Position numbers and translations under genes: made by a program. DNA of 64,000 nucleotides from Lachnospiraceae bacterium. GTDB lineage: Bacteria > Bacillota > Clostridia > Lachnospirales > Lachnospiraceae. How positions within the stretch are numbered: position 1 is the stretch's first letter; the number at the start of each line of letters is the position of its first letter. This document shows positions 25,880-34,944 of this stretch, piece by piece. The notes under the pieces were generated by a model, which saw only the letters and a list, made by a program, of their open reading frames with translations, searched no databases and was not told where the DNA came from. Location of the stretch: the NCBI GenBank assembly GCA_017394885.1, contig JAFPWO010000031.1:25268-89267 (forward strand), read 5' to 3'.

Positions 25880-27364
25880 TTAGGCCATAGACGCATAGTC
25901 CAGAATGGTAGTCTGGGCAAAGTCCTTTTGTTCCAGTATGGTCGTCACCTTACCATGGGACAGGACCACAATGCGATCAGATAAACCTATGACCTCTTCC
26001 AGCTCGGAAGAAATCATCAGCACTGAGATTCCCGTTTCAGCAAGTTGGCGGATAAGTGCATAGATTTCCTGCTTGGCACCTACGTCGATGCCGCGGGTCG
26101 GCTCGTCAAAAATGATGATGTCCGCTTTTGTGGCGAGCACCTTGGCCACCACCACTTTCTGCTGATTACCGCCGCTTAAGTTTTTGACCAGTTGTTCATC
26201 GCTGGGTGTTTTGATGCGCATGGCATCAATATAGGTCTTGGCGGTCTCCTTCTCTTTTTTCAGATTAACAACGCCAAATTTACTCAGCGCTTTAATACAG
26301 CTGATAGTGGAATTCCATTTGATAGACTTGTCTGGAAAAATACCATGGCCTTTCCGATCTTCGGGTACCAGTGCTATTCCACTATTTAGAGCCTGCTCCG
26401 TATTCCTGAAGTTAACTTTTTTTCCTTTTAGATATAATTCACCGCCATAGCGTTCTCGTGCGCCAAAAATCAGCTCCATGGTTTCCGTGCGACCGCATCC
26501 CATCAAACCGGCAAATCCTAATATTTCCCCTTTATGGAGAGTAAAGGAAACATCCCGGACTCCTTTCCCCGACAGATGTTCCGCACGCAGCACCTCTTCC
26601 CCGACGGGAGTGATACGTTCCGGAAAAGTCTCCTTCAACTCACGCCCCACCATCATATTAATCAGTTGCTGACGATTCGTGTCGCAGGTGTTCACAGTGT
26701 TGATATATTTTCCATCCATCATGACAGAAACACGGTCAGTGATTCTGAATATCTCATCCATTCGATGGGAAATATATATAATGGTAACGCCCTGCTCCTT
26801 CAGCATTTTAATGATCTCAAACATTTTTTCGATCTCAACATTGGTCAGAGGTGCAGACGGTTCATCCATAATAAGCAACTTGACATTTTCCGCCAGGGCT
26901 CGCGTAATCTCAACGATCTGTTGTTGAGCAACTGACAGCTCCCACAGCCGCTTGGAACCGTCCAACTTGACGCCAATTCGTTCGCCCAGTTCTTTCGTTC
27001 TGCGGTTCATGGTCTTGAAATCAGCCAGATATTTAGTACCCTCTACCTTCTTTCCTAAAAAGACATTCTCCGCCACAGTCAATCCTGGAATCAGATTAAA
27101 CTCCTGATATACCACACCAATGCCGATGGAGATGGCAGCGATGGGGTCAAGTCGATCATATGTTTTGCCGTCAAATATGATCTCTCCGGAATCCGGCACA
27201 ATGGCACCGGTAATTGTCTTAATAAGAGTAGATTTACCCGCGCCATTCTCGCCAACAATGCCGTGGACCTCACCTTTACGGAAGCTCATAGACACATTAT
27301 TCAGGGCAATGACACCAGGATAGGTTTTCGTAATGCCGCGCACAGTCAATAAATCTTCCTTCAT
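25880..27364 (-). CDS. ribose-type ABC importer ATPase (RbsA family, two ATPase domains)
   Basis: 494 aa, standard length. First domain: Walker A GENGAGKS (about residues 38-45), Walker B LLIMDEPSAPL, with the linker signature LSVAQQQ. Second domain: GLMGCGRTE in place of a full Walker A, signature LSGGNQQK, Walker B IIIFDEPTRGID. The degenerate second Walker A is normal in this family. It energises uptake with the permease and binding protein on either side. Confidence 0.94.
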   Translation of the reverse strand: MKEDLLTVRGITKTYPGVIALNNVSMSFRKGEVHGIVGENGAGKSTLIKTITGAIVPDSGEIIFDGKTYDRLDPIAAISIGIGVVYQEFNLIPGLTVAENVFLGKKVEGTKYLADFKTMNRRTKELGERIGVKLDGSKRLWELSVAQQQIVEITRALAENVKLLIMDEPSAPLTNVEIEKMFEIIKMLKEQGVTIIYISHRMDEIFRITDRVSVMMDGKYINTVNTCDTNRQQLINMMVGRELKETFPERITPVGEEVLRAEHLSGKGVRDVSFTLHKGEILGFAGLMGCGRTETMELIFGARERYGGELYLKGKKVNFRNTEQALNSGIALVPEDRKGHGIFPDKSIKWNSTISCIKALSKFGVVNLKKEKETAKTYIDAMRIKTPSDEQLVKNLSGGNQQKVVVAKVLATKADIIIFDEPTRGIDVGAKQEIYALIRQLAETGISVLMISSELEEVIGLSDRIVVLSHGKVTTILEQKDFAQTTILDYASMA

Positions 27365-27394
27365 TGTATCTCTTCCTTATTTGGATATTAAGAT

Positions 27395-27434
27395 CATAGT
27401 CAGGCAAGCCGGATAAGGATCTTGCCTGACTATG
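27395..27434 (-). promoter_or_regulatory. intercistronic stem-loop between binding protein and ATPase genes
   Basis: Perfect 14-bp stem (CATAGTCAGGCAAG/CTTGCCTGACTATG) with a 13-nt loop and no T-run. In binding-protein operons such hairpins protect the upstream message from 3' exonucleases, so more binding protein is made than ATPase. That role is inferred. It is the only structure seen in the 27365-27502 gap. Confidence 0.65.
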
Positions 27435-27502
27435 AATTTGAATACTGTACCACTTAGTGTGTTACATAAGAATTGCCCGTATTCAAACTGCTTTATTTGG
27501 TA

Positions 27503-28576
27503 TTACTTGCCGTCGGGGAAGAACTCGTCGATGTTTTCGATCGTAATACCATAGCAATGCATATAGGGCATATTGTTCAGATCAAACTCTTCACCCGCCA
27601 ACAGTTTTCTGGCTACATTCATGATATCCTGAGCCACGACTTCATAAGGAGCATAGCCGGATCCGCGCAGCAAACCGCCATTGCGGATAGATTCCCGCGT
27701 CTTGGTAACACAGTCATGAGAGAATATGGCAACACTCTTGTCATCGCCATAACCGGCAATATCCATAGCTTCCATGACGCTAAGAGCAGTTGAATCGGAT
27801 GCCCCCAGAATAATCTTAATGTCAGGATAGGTGATTGCCAGATTTTCACCGAAGGCCATACCTTCTTCCTGATTGGTCACTTTCTGTTCGAAGACCTCTT
27901 CGAAACGGCCGTCTTTTTCCAGAAGTGCTTTGGATGCTTCATTACGAGCGTTAACCTGAGGATTGTCATAGTTCGCCATGATAGCATATGGGATCTTGTG
28001 GTTCTCATCGAACTCTGCATACAGTTCGGGGTGATGATCTACATAATCGATAGCCATCTGTGCGCACATCTCACCCTGCTGAGTGGTATCGGTACCGTAG
28101 TAGATATGACCCATATTGGTCTGAGCGTTCTGGCAGTAACCGATAACCTTTACACCATTCTGATCAGCCAGCGGAACAATGCTCTTCATAGCTTCCGGCA
28201 CATCGGCGTAGCACAGAATGACATCCCACTCACCGCTGGTAATAGCGTTTTCAAGGTGTGCAAGCTGCGCCTCAGCAGTTTTCTGTGGCGGGGCATCCAT
28301 CACAATTTCAAACCCATTTTCAGCCATGATGGGCTTAAAGGCGTTGTAAGAGTCGTTAAAATAGTTACTGGTCATAGTCGTAACGGCATACAACATACGG
28401 ATGGGTTTGTCAGCAGAGGGAGTCGTTGCGGGGATGCTGGCATCGGGGGTAGTCGCTGCAGGAGCAGTAGTCTCAGGTGTGGTAGCAGCGGGCGTGGTAG
28501 CAGTGGACTCACTGCCACAAGCAGTGATAGAGAGGCACATTGCTAGCACGAGAACCAAAGCAAACAGTTTTTTCAT
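27503..28576 (-). CDS. sugar-type ABC importer substrate-binding lipoprotein
   Basis: 357 aa. Signal peptide with lipobox SITAC (Cys20), then a Thr/Pro/Ala-rich linker to about residue 55, then a periplasmic-binding-protein type-1 fold (RMLYAVTTMTSNYFNDSYNAFKPIMAENGFEI to FSHDCVTKTRESI). Tethered to the outer face of the membrane. First gene of the importer operon, with its own promoter at 28692-28720. Confidence 0.93.
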   Translation of the reverse strand: MKKLFALVLVLAMCLSITACGSESTATTPAATTPETTAPAATTPDASIPATTPSADKPIRMLYAVTTMTSNYFNDSYNAFKPIMAENGFEIVMDAPPQKTAEAQLAHLENAITSGEWDVILCYADVPEAMKSIVPLADQNGVKVIGYCQNAQTNMGHIYYGTDTTQQGEMCAQMAIDYVDHHPELYAEFDENHKIPYAIMANYDNPQVNARNEASKALLEKDGRFEEVFEQKVTNQEEGMAFGENLAITYPDIKIILGASDSTALSVMEAMDIAGYGDDKSVAIFSHDCVTKTRESIRNGGLLRGSGYAPYEVVAQDIMNVARKLLAGEEFDLNNMPYMHCYGITIENIDEFFPDGK

Positions 28577-28691
28577 TGATTTTCCTCCTTAAAAAATAAT
28601 ACATTTTCTGTATATTTTATTACACGGGATAGTTGTCCAAATGCCGATTCGATTCATGCGACTATTCGTTCAACCATCAATAGACAACACC

Positions 28692-28763
28692 AACATACTC
28701 AATAAAAACGAAAAAATCAAATTCGTTTCAAATGAGATTAATATTAAAAGAAATAATAGAGGG
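28692..28763 (-). promoter_or_regulatory. ABC importer promoter with shared TTCG/AATAATA element
   Basis: Minus-strand TTGATT (28715-28720), 17-nt spacer, TATGTT (28692-28697). The plus-strand element CAAATTCGTTTCAAA starts at 28718 and AATAATAGAG at 28752. The same words, same 34-nt spacing and same position relative to the -35 occur at 30145/30179. TTCGTTT-C-AAATGA is a partial dyad, as expected for a LysR site. Confidence 0.65.
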
Positions 28764-28803
28764 CGATTCAAGATAAGACGAACACTAAACAAATTCATTC
28801 AGT

Positions 28804-28844
28804 AAAAACCTCCGTTCCACTCAGCAATTTGAGCAAAACGGAGG
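28804..28844 (-). terminator. terminator of the amidase operon
   Basis: CCTCCGTT (28809-28816) pairs with AACGGAGG (28837-28844); the minus strand continues TTTTTA. It lies 26 nt after the small-protein stop. Confidence 0.75.
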
Positions 28845-28869
28845 AAAAGGAGTTGATTCTTATGAATAA

Positions 28870-29136
28870 TCAGTTTGTCTTATTGCTCTCTACGTTTGTA
28901 GCAGCTTTGATATTGGCACACACCCATGCACTAAAGAAAGCTTCTTTGTTTGAAAAGTAATCGGGGGCCAGATTGGCTATTATTTCGCAAAGAGGACGAT
29001 ATTTGTCAAAATCCACTTGAACCATTATATTTCCCGCTTTTTTCATACATTCCTCTTTAGTAGACGGAAATTCGATTTCTGCTTCGCTCATAGCCTTGAC
29101 CATCAGGTGAGTGCTGTAAGTAAAATAAACTGCCAT
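28870..29136 (-). CDS. 88-aa hypothetical protein
   Basis: Not recognised. Soluble, no membrane segment, with mixed charge and two aromatic-rich helices (FDKYRPLCEIIANLAPDYF; AFFSAWVCANIKAA). It starts 18 nt after the stop of the amidase gene with GGAGGATAT upstream, and a terminator follows, so it is a real second cistron of that operon. It may be an accessory or regulatory partner of the amidase; this rests on position only. Confidence 0.65.
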   Translation of the reverse strand: MAVYFTYSTHLMVKAMSEAEIEFPSTKEECMKKAGNIMVQVDFDKYRPLCEIIANLAPDYFSNKEAFFSAWVCANIKAATNVESNKTN

Positions 29137-29154
29137 AATATATCCTCCATTTCT

Positions 29155-30057
29155 TCAGTGCAGGGCATTCATATAAGCCGAGTAATCCGAGGCATCAAGA
29201 CCGACACCATTCATGTCGGGACAAGATGCCCCGCGGTGATTGAATTCCCACGGTGAGTTGGAGTTGATACCATCTTCTACCGCTTCGCACATGGCAGTAG
29301 GATTGAGAACTGCTTCCAGCATCCATTCTACTCCAATAGGGGCTTCGTCTATAATTCTGCCAAGGGCATCCACAACCATAGAGTTGCCGAGATAGATATA
29401 CCCTTCATCCATACCCACACTATTTACTGCCAAAACAGGAATACGGTTGAAATATGCGCCTGCCTGATTTGCCAGCTTGTGTGAATGAACATATGGTGCC
29501 ATCCAGTGAGAAACATGGACCACAAGATTAGCCCCCTGCAGGCGGCACTCACGCCATATTTCCTGATATTTGGCATCAGCACAGATGATCATAGCAATCT
29601 TAGAACCCTTGGGACCATCGGCTACGCTTACTCCTCTTCCGGGATAGGTGGGCTCGTAGGGAAGCCAGGGATTCATTTTCACATACTTACTGACAATTTC
29701 ACCTTCATCATTGACCAGAATGGCCGTATTTTCTATGAAACGACCATCATCCGGTTTAATCCAAGGATTGAATACCCCCCAGACCTTAAGTTCCTTACAC
29801 TTGGCGCATACGCGGCGGATAGGTTCTGAGTTCAAAGTAAGAGCAACCTTATAGTATTCAGTAAAATGCATACCCTGGAAACAACACTCAGGAAAAACCA
29901 GCAAATCAACGCCTGGATAACCTGAGACAGCTCGCTCCATCCATTCTAAAATACGATCGGTATTATAGTCCACATCACACATGGTAGCGGCGCTTTTAAT
30001 ATTGCACTGAACGAGAATGGAACGTAATTCGTTGGGGGAAAACGCTAATCTTGACAT
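29155..30057 (-). CDS. carbon-nitrogen hydrolase (nitrilase superfamily)
   Basis: 300 aa. The start at 30057 follows AAGGAGGTCG; the longer frame lacks a binding site. The catalytic triad is visible: Glu in LLVFPECCFQG, Lys in KYVKMNPWLP and Cys in MIICADAKYQEI. Such enzymes cleave amides, nitriles or N-carbamoyl compounds in the cytoplasm. The promoter element shared with the importer operon suggests it acts on an imported or derived amide. Substrate unknown. Confidence 0.9.
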   Translation of the reverse strand: MSRLAFSPNELRSILVQCNIKSAATMCDVDYNTDRILEWMERAVSGYPGVDLLVFPECCFQGMHFTEYYKVALTLNSEPIRRVCAKCKELKVWGVFNPWIKPDDGRFIENTAILVNDEGEIVSKYVKMNPWLPYEPTYPGRGVSVADGPKGSKIAMIICADAKYQEIWRECRLQGANLVVHVSHWMAPYVHSHKLANQAGAYFNRIPVLAVNSVGMDEGYIYLGNSMVVDALGRIIDEAPIGVEWMLEAVLNPTAMCEAVEDGINSNSPWEFNHRGASCPDMNGVGLDASDYSAYMNALH

Positions 30058-30118
30058 AAAAGCGACCTCCTTAATGAAGATATTTTTTATACGCGTGTAT
30101 TCCACCACTTTTGATTTA

Positions 30119-30190
30119 AATATACTGGAGGAATTTCTAAAAGACAAATTCGTTTCAAACAAAAGTATTATTAAATAAAATAATAGAGAG
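30119..30190 (-). promoter_or_regulatory. amidase promoter with shared TTCG/AATAATA element
   Basis: Minus-strand TTGTCT (30142-30147), 17-nt spacer, TATATT (30119-30124). CAAATTCGTTTCAAA at 30145-30159 and AATAATAGAG at 30179-30188, in the same register as the importer promoter. TTCGTTT-C-AAACAAA is a near dyad overlapping the upstream edge of the -35. Confidence 0.7.
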
Positions 30191-30256
30191 TCCTATAAGA
30201 TTTAACAAACATTTGCCAAGTATACTTCTCACATTGTTTTCTTACCTAAAATATAA

Positions 30257-31273
30257 TCAAAGTGTTTGTATATTTTTCGGCGTAGGTTCCTTCTTTAAAT
30301 AACCCAAAATGTCATCTACCAAAATATTATTCGTCAGCAAACCTAGATGGTCAATATAGCCAATAAACAATTTGATGTAATAGAGTGCGGCAGCGGAAAG
30401 ATGAAACTCTTTTTGCAGGCTCAGGGTAAAATTCCAGATGGGCATTTTCCCTTTCCCATGAAAGAAAAATGGCCGATCCGGTCCATCATACAAAGTTGAA
30501 AACAACTGTGGCACAATAGTCCCATGCGGTTCATAGGCGGAAATAGAAACAGCTGATGCGAGAGTATCGGTTTCAAACCCGATTTCTGGTTCAAAAGAAG
30601 AACGCAGAGCAGCAAGCTGGGCAACCTTCAGCCGGTCACGTCCTGAAAGTACATAGCGTACATCTTTGCAATCAGCAAGATCAACAAAAGGGAAATACCG
30701 CTGTTTGCCTTTCTCATCCAGCATATCCGGGTTATCTAATACGCATTGACATGACACTGGATGGCTTCTAGGCAGTGCAACAAGCATCTCATCTTCTACC
30801 AGCGGAATGACAGTCAAATTCGGATTTTCGTTAGGAATCATGGTGAAAATCATGCTGAGCTTTCCGGCTTCCAGCATACGTTCCAAAGTAAGTTGTTCTC
30901 GTTCCACCAACATGAGTTTCACATCAGGATAGCGCTTCTGAAAATCCCGAAATATAATCCGGTTAATAATGGCTCCGGAATCAGATATTCCAATCAATAA
31001 TTCTTCCGTGGCATGTTCCACTAATGCGATTTCTTTTTTTATGTCTTCCAATGCTGTAAGAATGACATGTGCCTTTTTCAGTAGAATTGCGCCTGCCTTA
31101 GTGGGTACTAACGGCCCTGATCCCCGTGTAAACAGCGTTACATTATACTCTTTTTCGATACTTCGGATCCCCTGACTTAATGAAGGTTGAGAAATCATCA
31201 GTTTTCGGGCAGCCACCGAAATGCTTCCTTGCTCAGCTACTTCAATAATATATTCAAGCTGACGAAGTGTCAT
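30257..31273 (-). CDS. LysR-family transcriptional regulator (aco-type operon)
   Basis: 338 aa, somewhat longer than usual. Start MTLRQLEYIIEV at 31273 has GGATGG 8 nt upstream. Winged helix GSISVAARKLMISQPSLSQGIRSIEKEYNVTLFTR. C-terminal tail of ~40 residues beyond the effector domain. Divergent from the 2-oxo acid dehydrogenase operon and adjacent to the amidase operon; it may control either. Confidence 0.92.
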   Translation of the reverse strand: MTLRQLEYIIEVAEQGSISVAARKLMISQPSLSQGIRSIEKEYNVTLFTRGSGPLVPTKAGAILLKKAHVILTALEDIKKEIALVEHATEELLIGISDSGAIINRIIFRDFQKRYPDVKLMLVEREQLTLERMLEAGKLSMIFTMIPNENPNLTVIPLVEDEMLVALPRSHPVSCQCVLDNPDMLDEKGKQRYFPFVDLADCKDVRYVLSGRDRLKVAQLAALRSSFEPEIGFETDTLASAVSISAYEPHGTIVPQLFSTLYDGPDRPFFFHGKGKMPIWNFTLSLQKEFHLSAAALYYIKLFIGYIDHLGLLTNNILVDDILGYLKKEPTPKNIQTL

Positions 31274-31527
31274 GTTTCGTACCATCCTTCTATCAATACA
31301 ATTTCTTATATATAATAGCATAGGTATTTACTTATAAGCAATAGTCTAATTAGTATTCGACAATGAAAAATTATCGTAATAAACTTTAAACAGTAAAAAT
31401 GTTTCGATAAGACAAGAATTATTAATGATGACCGGGGTACAGATCATCCCTTTGAACTAAAAAGCGGCATTTCACTAGTATGGTTTTAAAGACTGTGAGG
31501 CCAACTGTAAACATGGAGGTTTTTAAA

Positions 31528-32952
31528 ATGGGTATATCACAGAAGCATGTTGTAGTTATCGGCGGAGGACCCGGAGGCTATGTTGCTGCGCTTCGCGCCG
31601 CCCAATTAGGCGCCCATGTCACCCTGGTAGAAAAAAAGCATTTAGGGGGAACATGTCTTAATGTAGGTTGTATTCCGACCAAGGCGCTTATCCACATTGC
31701 AGAATTCCTGAACAGCATTCATGAAAGTCCAAACTTCGGTGTGAAACTGAGCCTGGAAGAAATAAACTGGTCTCAGGTTCTCTCGTATAAGAATTCCGTA
31801 GTACAGACATTGGTGAAAGGTGTAGAAGGACTTCTGCGCAGCAATAAGATCAACGTAATTAATGGCACGGCACAGTTTATTCGGCCCAAAACAATAGAGA
31901 TACAGAAGGCTGACAACACGAGCGAAGTTCTGGAAGCGGATCGTATCATTGTGGCGACCGGGTCTGTACCCGTGATACCGCCGATTGACGGACTAAAGGA
32001 AAGTCACTTCGTCATTGACTCAACCGGAGCATTGAATATGAACAGCCTGCCCGCTTCCATGGTCATTATTGGCGGTGGCGTAATCGGTATTGAGATGGCG
32101 TATGTATTGAATGCTTTTGGCTGCAATATAACTATCGTGGAAGCTTTGCCCACTTTGGTTCCCACCATGGATCAGGAGCTTGCTGAATTATTATTAAGGA
32201 TTCTGGAAAAACAAGGCGTGGTGGTGATGCTGGGGTGCAAAGTATCAGCCATAATAGACGGTGAACAAGGTGCTAAAGTTGTTGTCTCCACTGGGGGAAC
32301 AGAAACGGAAATCAAAGCAGAAAAAGTGCTTTGTGCAGTAGGGCGGCGTCCATATACCGAAGACTTGTCTCCTGATTTAGGCGGTATAAAAACTGAAAAA
32401 GGCCGTATTCTTGTCAATGAATATTTGGAAACAACCATTCCTGGAGTCTATGCTATCGGCGACTGCGTCGGCAAAACGATGCTGGCTCATACCGCTTACG
32501 CCATGGGTGAACTAGCCGCAGAAAATGCTATGGGCGAACACCTCGTATACAATCCAAATTGTGTACCTGTTGGTATTTACGGTTTCCCGGAAATGGCTAG
32601 TGTCGGTCTGACGGAAGAACAGGCCAAAGAAAAAAAGATTTCCTACCATGTCGGCAGATTTCCTTTAAGCGGAAATGGCCGGGCCCTGATTGCTAATGGC
32701 GGGGAAGGCATGGTAAAGGTACTCATTGGGGATGAACTGGATGAAATCCTTGGCGTTCATATTCTGGCACCTAATGCGATGGAAATGATTGGAGAAGGAG
32801 CCGTGGCTATTCAAATGGAAGGCACAGCAGAGGAACTGATCAATACTATCCACGCCCATCCTACTATCAGTGAGGCAATTCGAGAAGCTGTTTTATCCTC
32901 CCAGGGAAGAGCCATTCATATGCCTAACAAGAAAAAGAAGGGGGCGGGCTGA
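31528..32952 (+). CDS. dihydrolipoyl dehydrogenase (E3)
   Basis: 474 aa. Start MGISQKHVVV at 31528 after GGAGG. FAD loop GGGPGGYVAALRAAQLG, redox pair GGTCLNVGCIPTKAL, NAD domain IIGGGVIGIEMAYVL, C-terminal HAHPTISEAIREAV with the catalytic His. It reoxidises the lipoyl arm with NAD. First in an operon with E1 alpha, E1 beta and E2, hence dedicated to that complex; lacks its own lipoyl domain. Confidence 0.95.
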   Translation: MGISQKHVVVIGGGPGGYVAALRAAQLGAHVTLVEKKHLGGTCLNVGCIPTKALIHIAEFLNSIHESPNFGVKLSLEEINWSQVLSYKNSVVQTLVKGVEGLLRSNKINVINGTAQFIRPKTIEIQKADNTSEVLEADRIIVATGSVPVIPPIDGLKESHFVIDSTGALNMNSLPASMVIIGGGVIGIEMAYVLNAFGCNITIVEALPTLVPTMDQELAELLLRILEKQGVVVMLGCKVSAIIDGEQGAKVVVSTGGTETEIKAEKVLCAVGRRPYTEDLSPDLGGIKTEKGRILVNEYLETTIPGVYAIGDCVGKTMLAHTAYAMGELAAENAMGEHLVYNPNCVPVGIYGFPEMASVGLTEEQAKEKKISYHVGRFPLSGNGRALIANGGEGMVKVLIGDELDEILGVHILAPNAMEMIGEGAVAIQMEGTAEELINTIHAHPTISEAIREAVLSSQGRAIHMPNKKKKGAG

Positions 32953-32953
32953 T

Positions 32954-33934
32954 ATGAATTCTCAGGAATTAAACCTGACGCGTGCAGATTTGGTTGAAAT
33001 GTATCGAATGATGATATTGATCCGCCATTTTGAAGAAACTACCGTTGCTTATTTTAAACAGGGCTATGTTATTGGCAATATGCATATGTATGTCGGTGAA
33101 GAAGCTGTTGCTACCGGCGTATGTAAAGTATTGAAGAAAGAAGACTATATTTCCTCCACCCACCGTTGCAACGGACACATGATTGCCAAAGGGGCTGATA
33201 TCAATCTGATGATGGCGGAGCTGATGGGTATGGAACAGGGAAACTGCGGCGGACGTGCCGGCAAAATGCATCAGGCAGCTCCTGAGGTAGGATTCCTGTG
33301 TGCCAATGGTATAGTCGGCGCTTCTGAAACATTGGCTACTGGCCATGCTCTCTATTGTTCCATGTTTGCACCTGACCGTGTAGCAGTAGCCTTTTTTGGT
33401 GACGGCGGAGGGAATCAGGGAGCCTTCCACGAGGCAATGAATTTAGCAGCTGTCTGGAAACTGCCTGTTATTTTTGTCTGTGAAAACAATCACTATGCTA
33501 TTTCCACGAGCGTAAAAACCTCCACTGCTATGGGCTCTTTCTATCAGAGAGCGGCCGGCTACGGTGTACCCGGCGTGTGGGTCAACGGAAACGATGTCCT
33601 CGAAGTTTACACCGCCGCCAAACATGCCGTGGAGCGTGCCCGCCGAGGGGATGGTCCCACACTCATCGAGTGCGATACCTATCGTCTGAGAGGCCATCAC
33701 GAAGGCGATGAACAGACCTATCGTACACGCGCCGAGGTAGAGAATGTATTAAACAATAATGACTGTATAAAACGCATGAAGGAACTGCTTGAACGAGAAT
33801 TCTCCTGGACTGAGGAAGAGGAGCAGGCTCTTCATAAATCAGTAGATGACCAGGTTGCCGCCGCTGTGGAGTTCGCCATGAACGGTACTCCCATGAAGGT
33901 GGAGGACATGGAAAACCATTTATTTGCAGAGTAA
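32954..33934 (+). CDS. 2-oxo acid dehydrogenase E1 alpha (acetoin/pyruvate type, AcoA-like)
   Basis: 326 aa. Start at 32954, one base after the E3 stop, with GGGGGCGGG upstream. Thiamine-diphosphate motif GDGGGNQGAFHEAMNLAAVWKLP...NN; STHRCNGHMIAKG and GRAGKMH are typical of AcoA/PdhA. With E1 beta it decarboxylates a 2-oxo acid or cleaves acetoin. Family alone does not separate acetoin from pyruvate or branched substrates. Confidence 0.92.
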   Translation: MNSQELNLTRADLVEMYRMMILIRHFEETTVAYFKQGYVIGNMHMYVGEEAVATGVCKVLKKEDYISSTHRCNGHMIAKGADINLMMAELMGMEQGNCGGRAGKMHQAAPEVGFLCANGIVGASETLATGHALYCSMFAPDRVAVAFFGDGGGNQGAFHEAMNLAAVWKLPVIFVCENNHYAISTSVKTSTAMGSFYQRAAGYGVPGVWVNGNDVLEVYTAAKHAVERARRGDGPTLIECDTYRLRGHHEGDEQTYRTRAEVENVLNNNDCIKRMKELLEREFSWTEEEEQALHKSVDDQVAAAVEFAMNGTPMKVEDMENHLFAE

Positions 33935-33951
33935 AGAGGTGACAAACAGAA

Positions 33952-34944
33952 ATGAATAGAATAATGTACCGCGATGCAGTTGCTTCTGCTCTGGCCGAAG
34001 AAATGAGGCGAGATGAAAGCGTGTTTGTAATGGGTGAAGACGTGGCGATCGTCGGTGGCGTTTACAAGGCTACAAAAGGACTGCTGGATGAATTTGGCCC
34101 TCAGCGCGTCCGTAATACTCCATTGTCTGAGCTGGCCATCCTTGGAACCGCTACCGGCGCTGCCATGTGCGGTGCCCGGCCCGTGGCGGAAATCATGCAT
34201 GTGGACTTTATCGGCTGCGGATTTGATATCGTTCTGAATCAGATGTCAAAGATGTGTTATAAGACCAATGGCCAGGTCACTGTTCCCCTAGTCGTTCGTA
34301 CCCAGTGTGGCCGGGGTAAATCCAACGGCTGTACTCAATCCCAGAGTCTTGAAGCATTATTTACACACATTCCCGGCCTTAAAGTCGTCATGCCTTCCAC
34401 ACCTTACGATGTAAAAGGATTGTTAAAAAGTGCCATCCGGGATAACAATCCTGTTGTTTTTATCGAACATAAAGGGTTGTATCAAACCAGAGGGGAAGTC
34501 CCTGACGGAGAGTATCTGATTCCATTGGGCTTGGCTGATGTGAAAAAGTACGGAAAAGATGTCACCATTATTACCTGGTCAAAAACAGTCTTGACAGCCC
34601 TGGAGGCCGCTAAAGAACTGGAAGGGCACGGAATAGACGCTGAAGTGTTGGATCTTCGTTCGTTAGTTCCCTTAGACTTCGACACCATTACTGAATCCGT
34701 CAGCAAAACCGGACGAGTACTCATTGTCCACGAAGCCTGCGAACGAGGCGGTTACGGTGCTGAGATTGCTGCTGAAATCTCAGACAAACTATTTGATGAA
34801 TTAGATGCCCCCATTCTGAGAGTATGCGGCACTAATATACCGGTTCCCAACGCTACCATTCCTGAAGTGGAGTCCGCTCCTACAGTTGCTAAAGTTGTGA
34901 GCGCCGTAAAAAAGATTTGCCAAGGAGGGAAATTCCGTGATTGA
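33952..34944 (+). CDS. 2-oxo acid dehydrogenase E1 beta (AcoB-like)
   Basis: 330 aa. Seen: MGEDVAIVGGVYKATKGL, FGPQRVRNTPLSELAILG with the conserved Glu, and EIMHVDFIGCGFDIVLNQ. AGAGGTGA precedes the start. Its last 8 bases overlap the E2 start. Pairs with the preceding E1 alpha. Confidence 0.93.
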   Translation: MNRIMYRDAVASALAEEMRRDESVFVMGEDVAIVGGVYKATKGLLDEFGPQRVRNTPLSELAILGTATGAAMCGARPVAEIMHVDFIGCGFDIVLNQMSKMCYKTNGQVTVPLVVRTQCGRGKSNGCTQSQSLEALFTHIPGLKVVMPSTPYDVKGLLKSAIRDNNPVVFIEHKGLYQTRGEVPDGEYLIPLGLADVKKYGKDVTIITWSKTVLTALEAAKELEGHGIDAEVLDLRSLVPLDFDTITESVSKTGRVLIVHEACERGGYGAEIAAEISDKLFDELDAPILRVCGTNIPVPNATIPEVESAPTVAKVVSAVKKICQGGKFRD

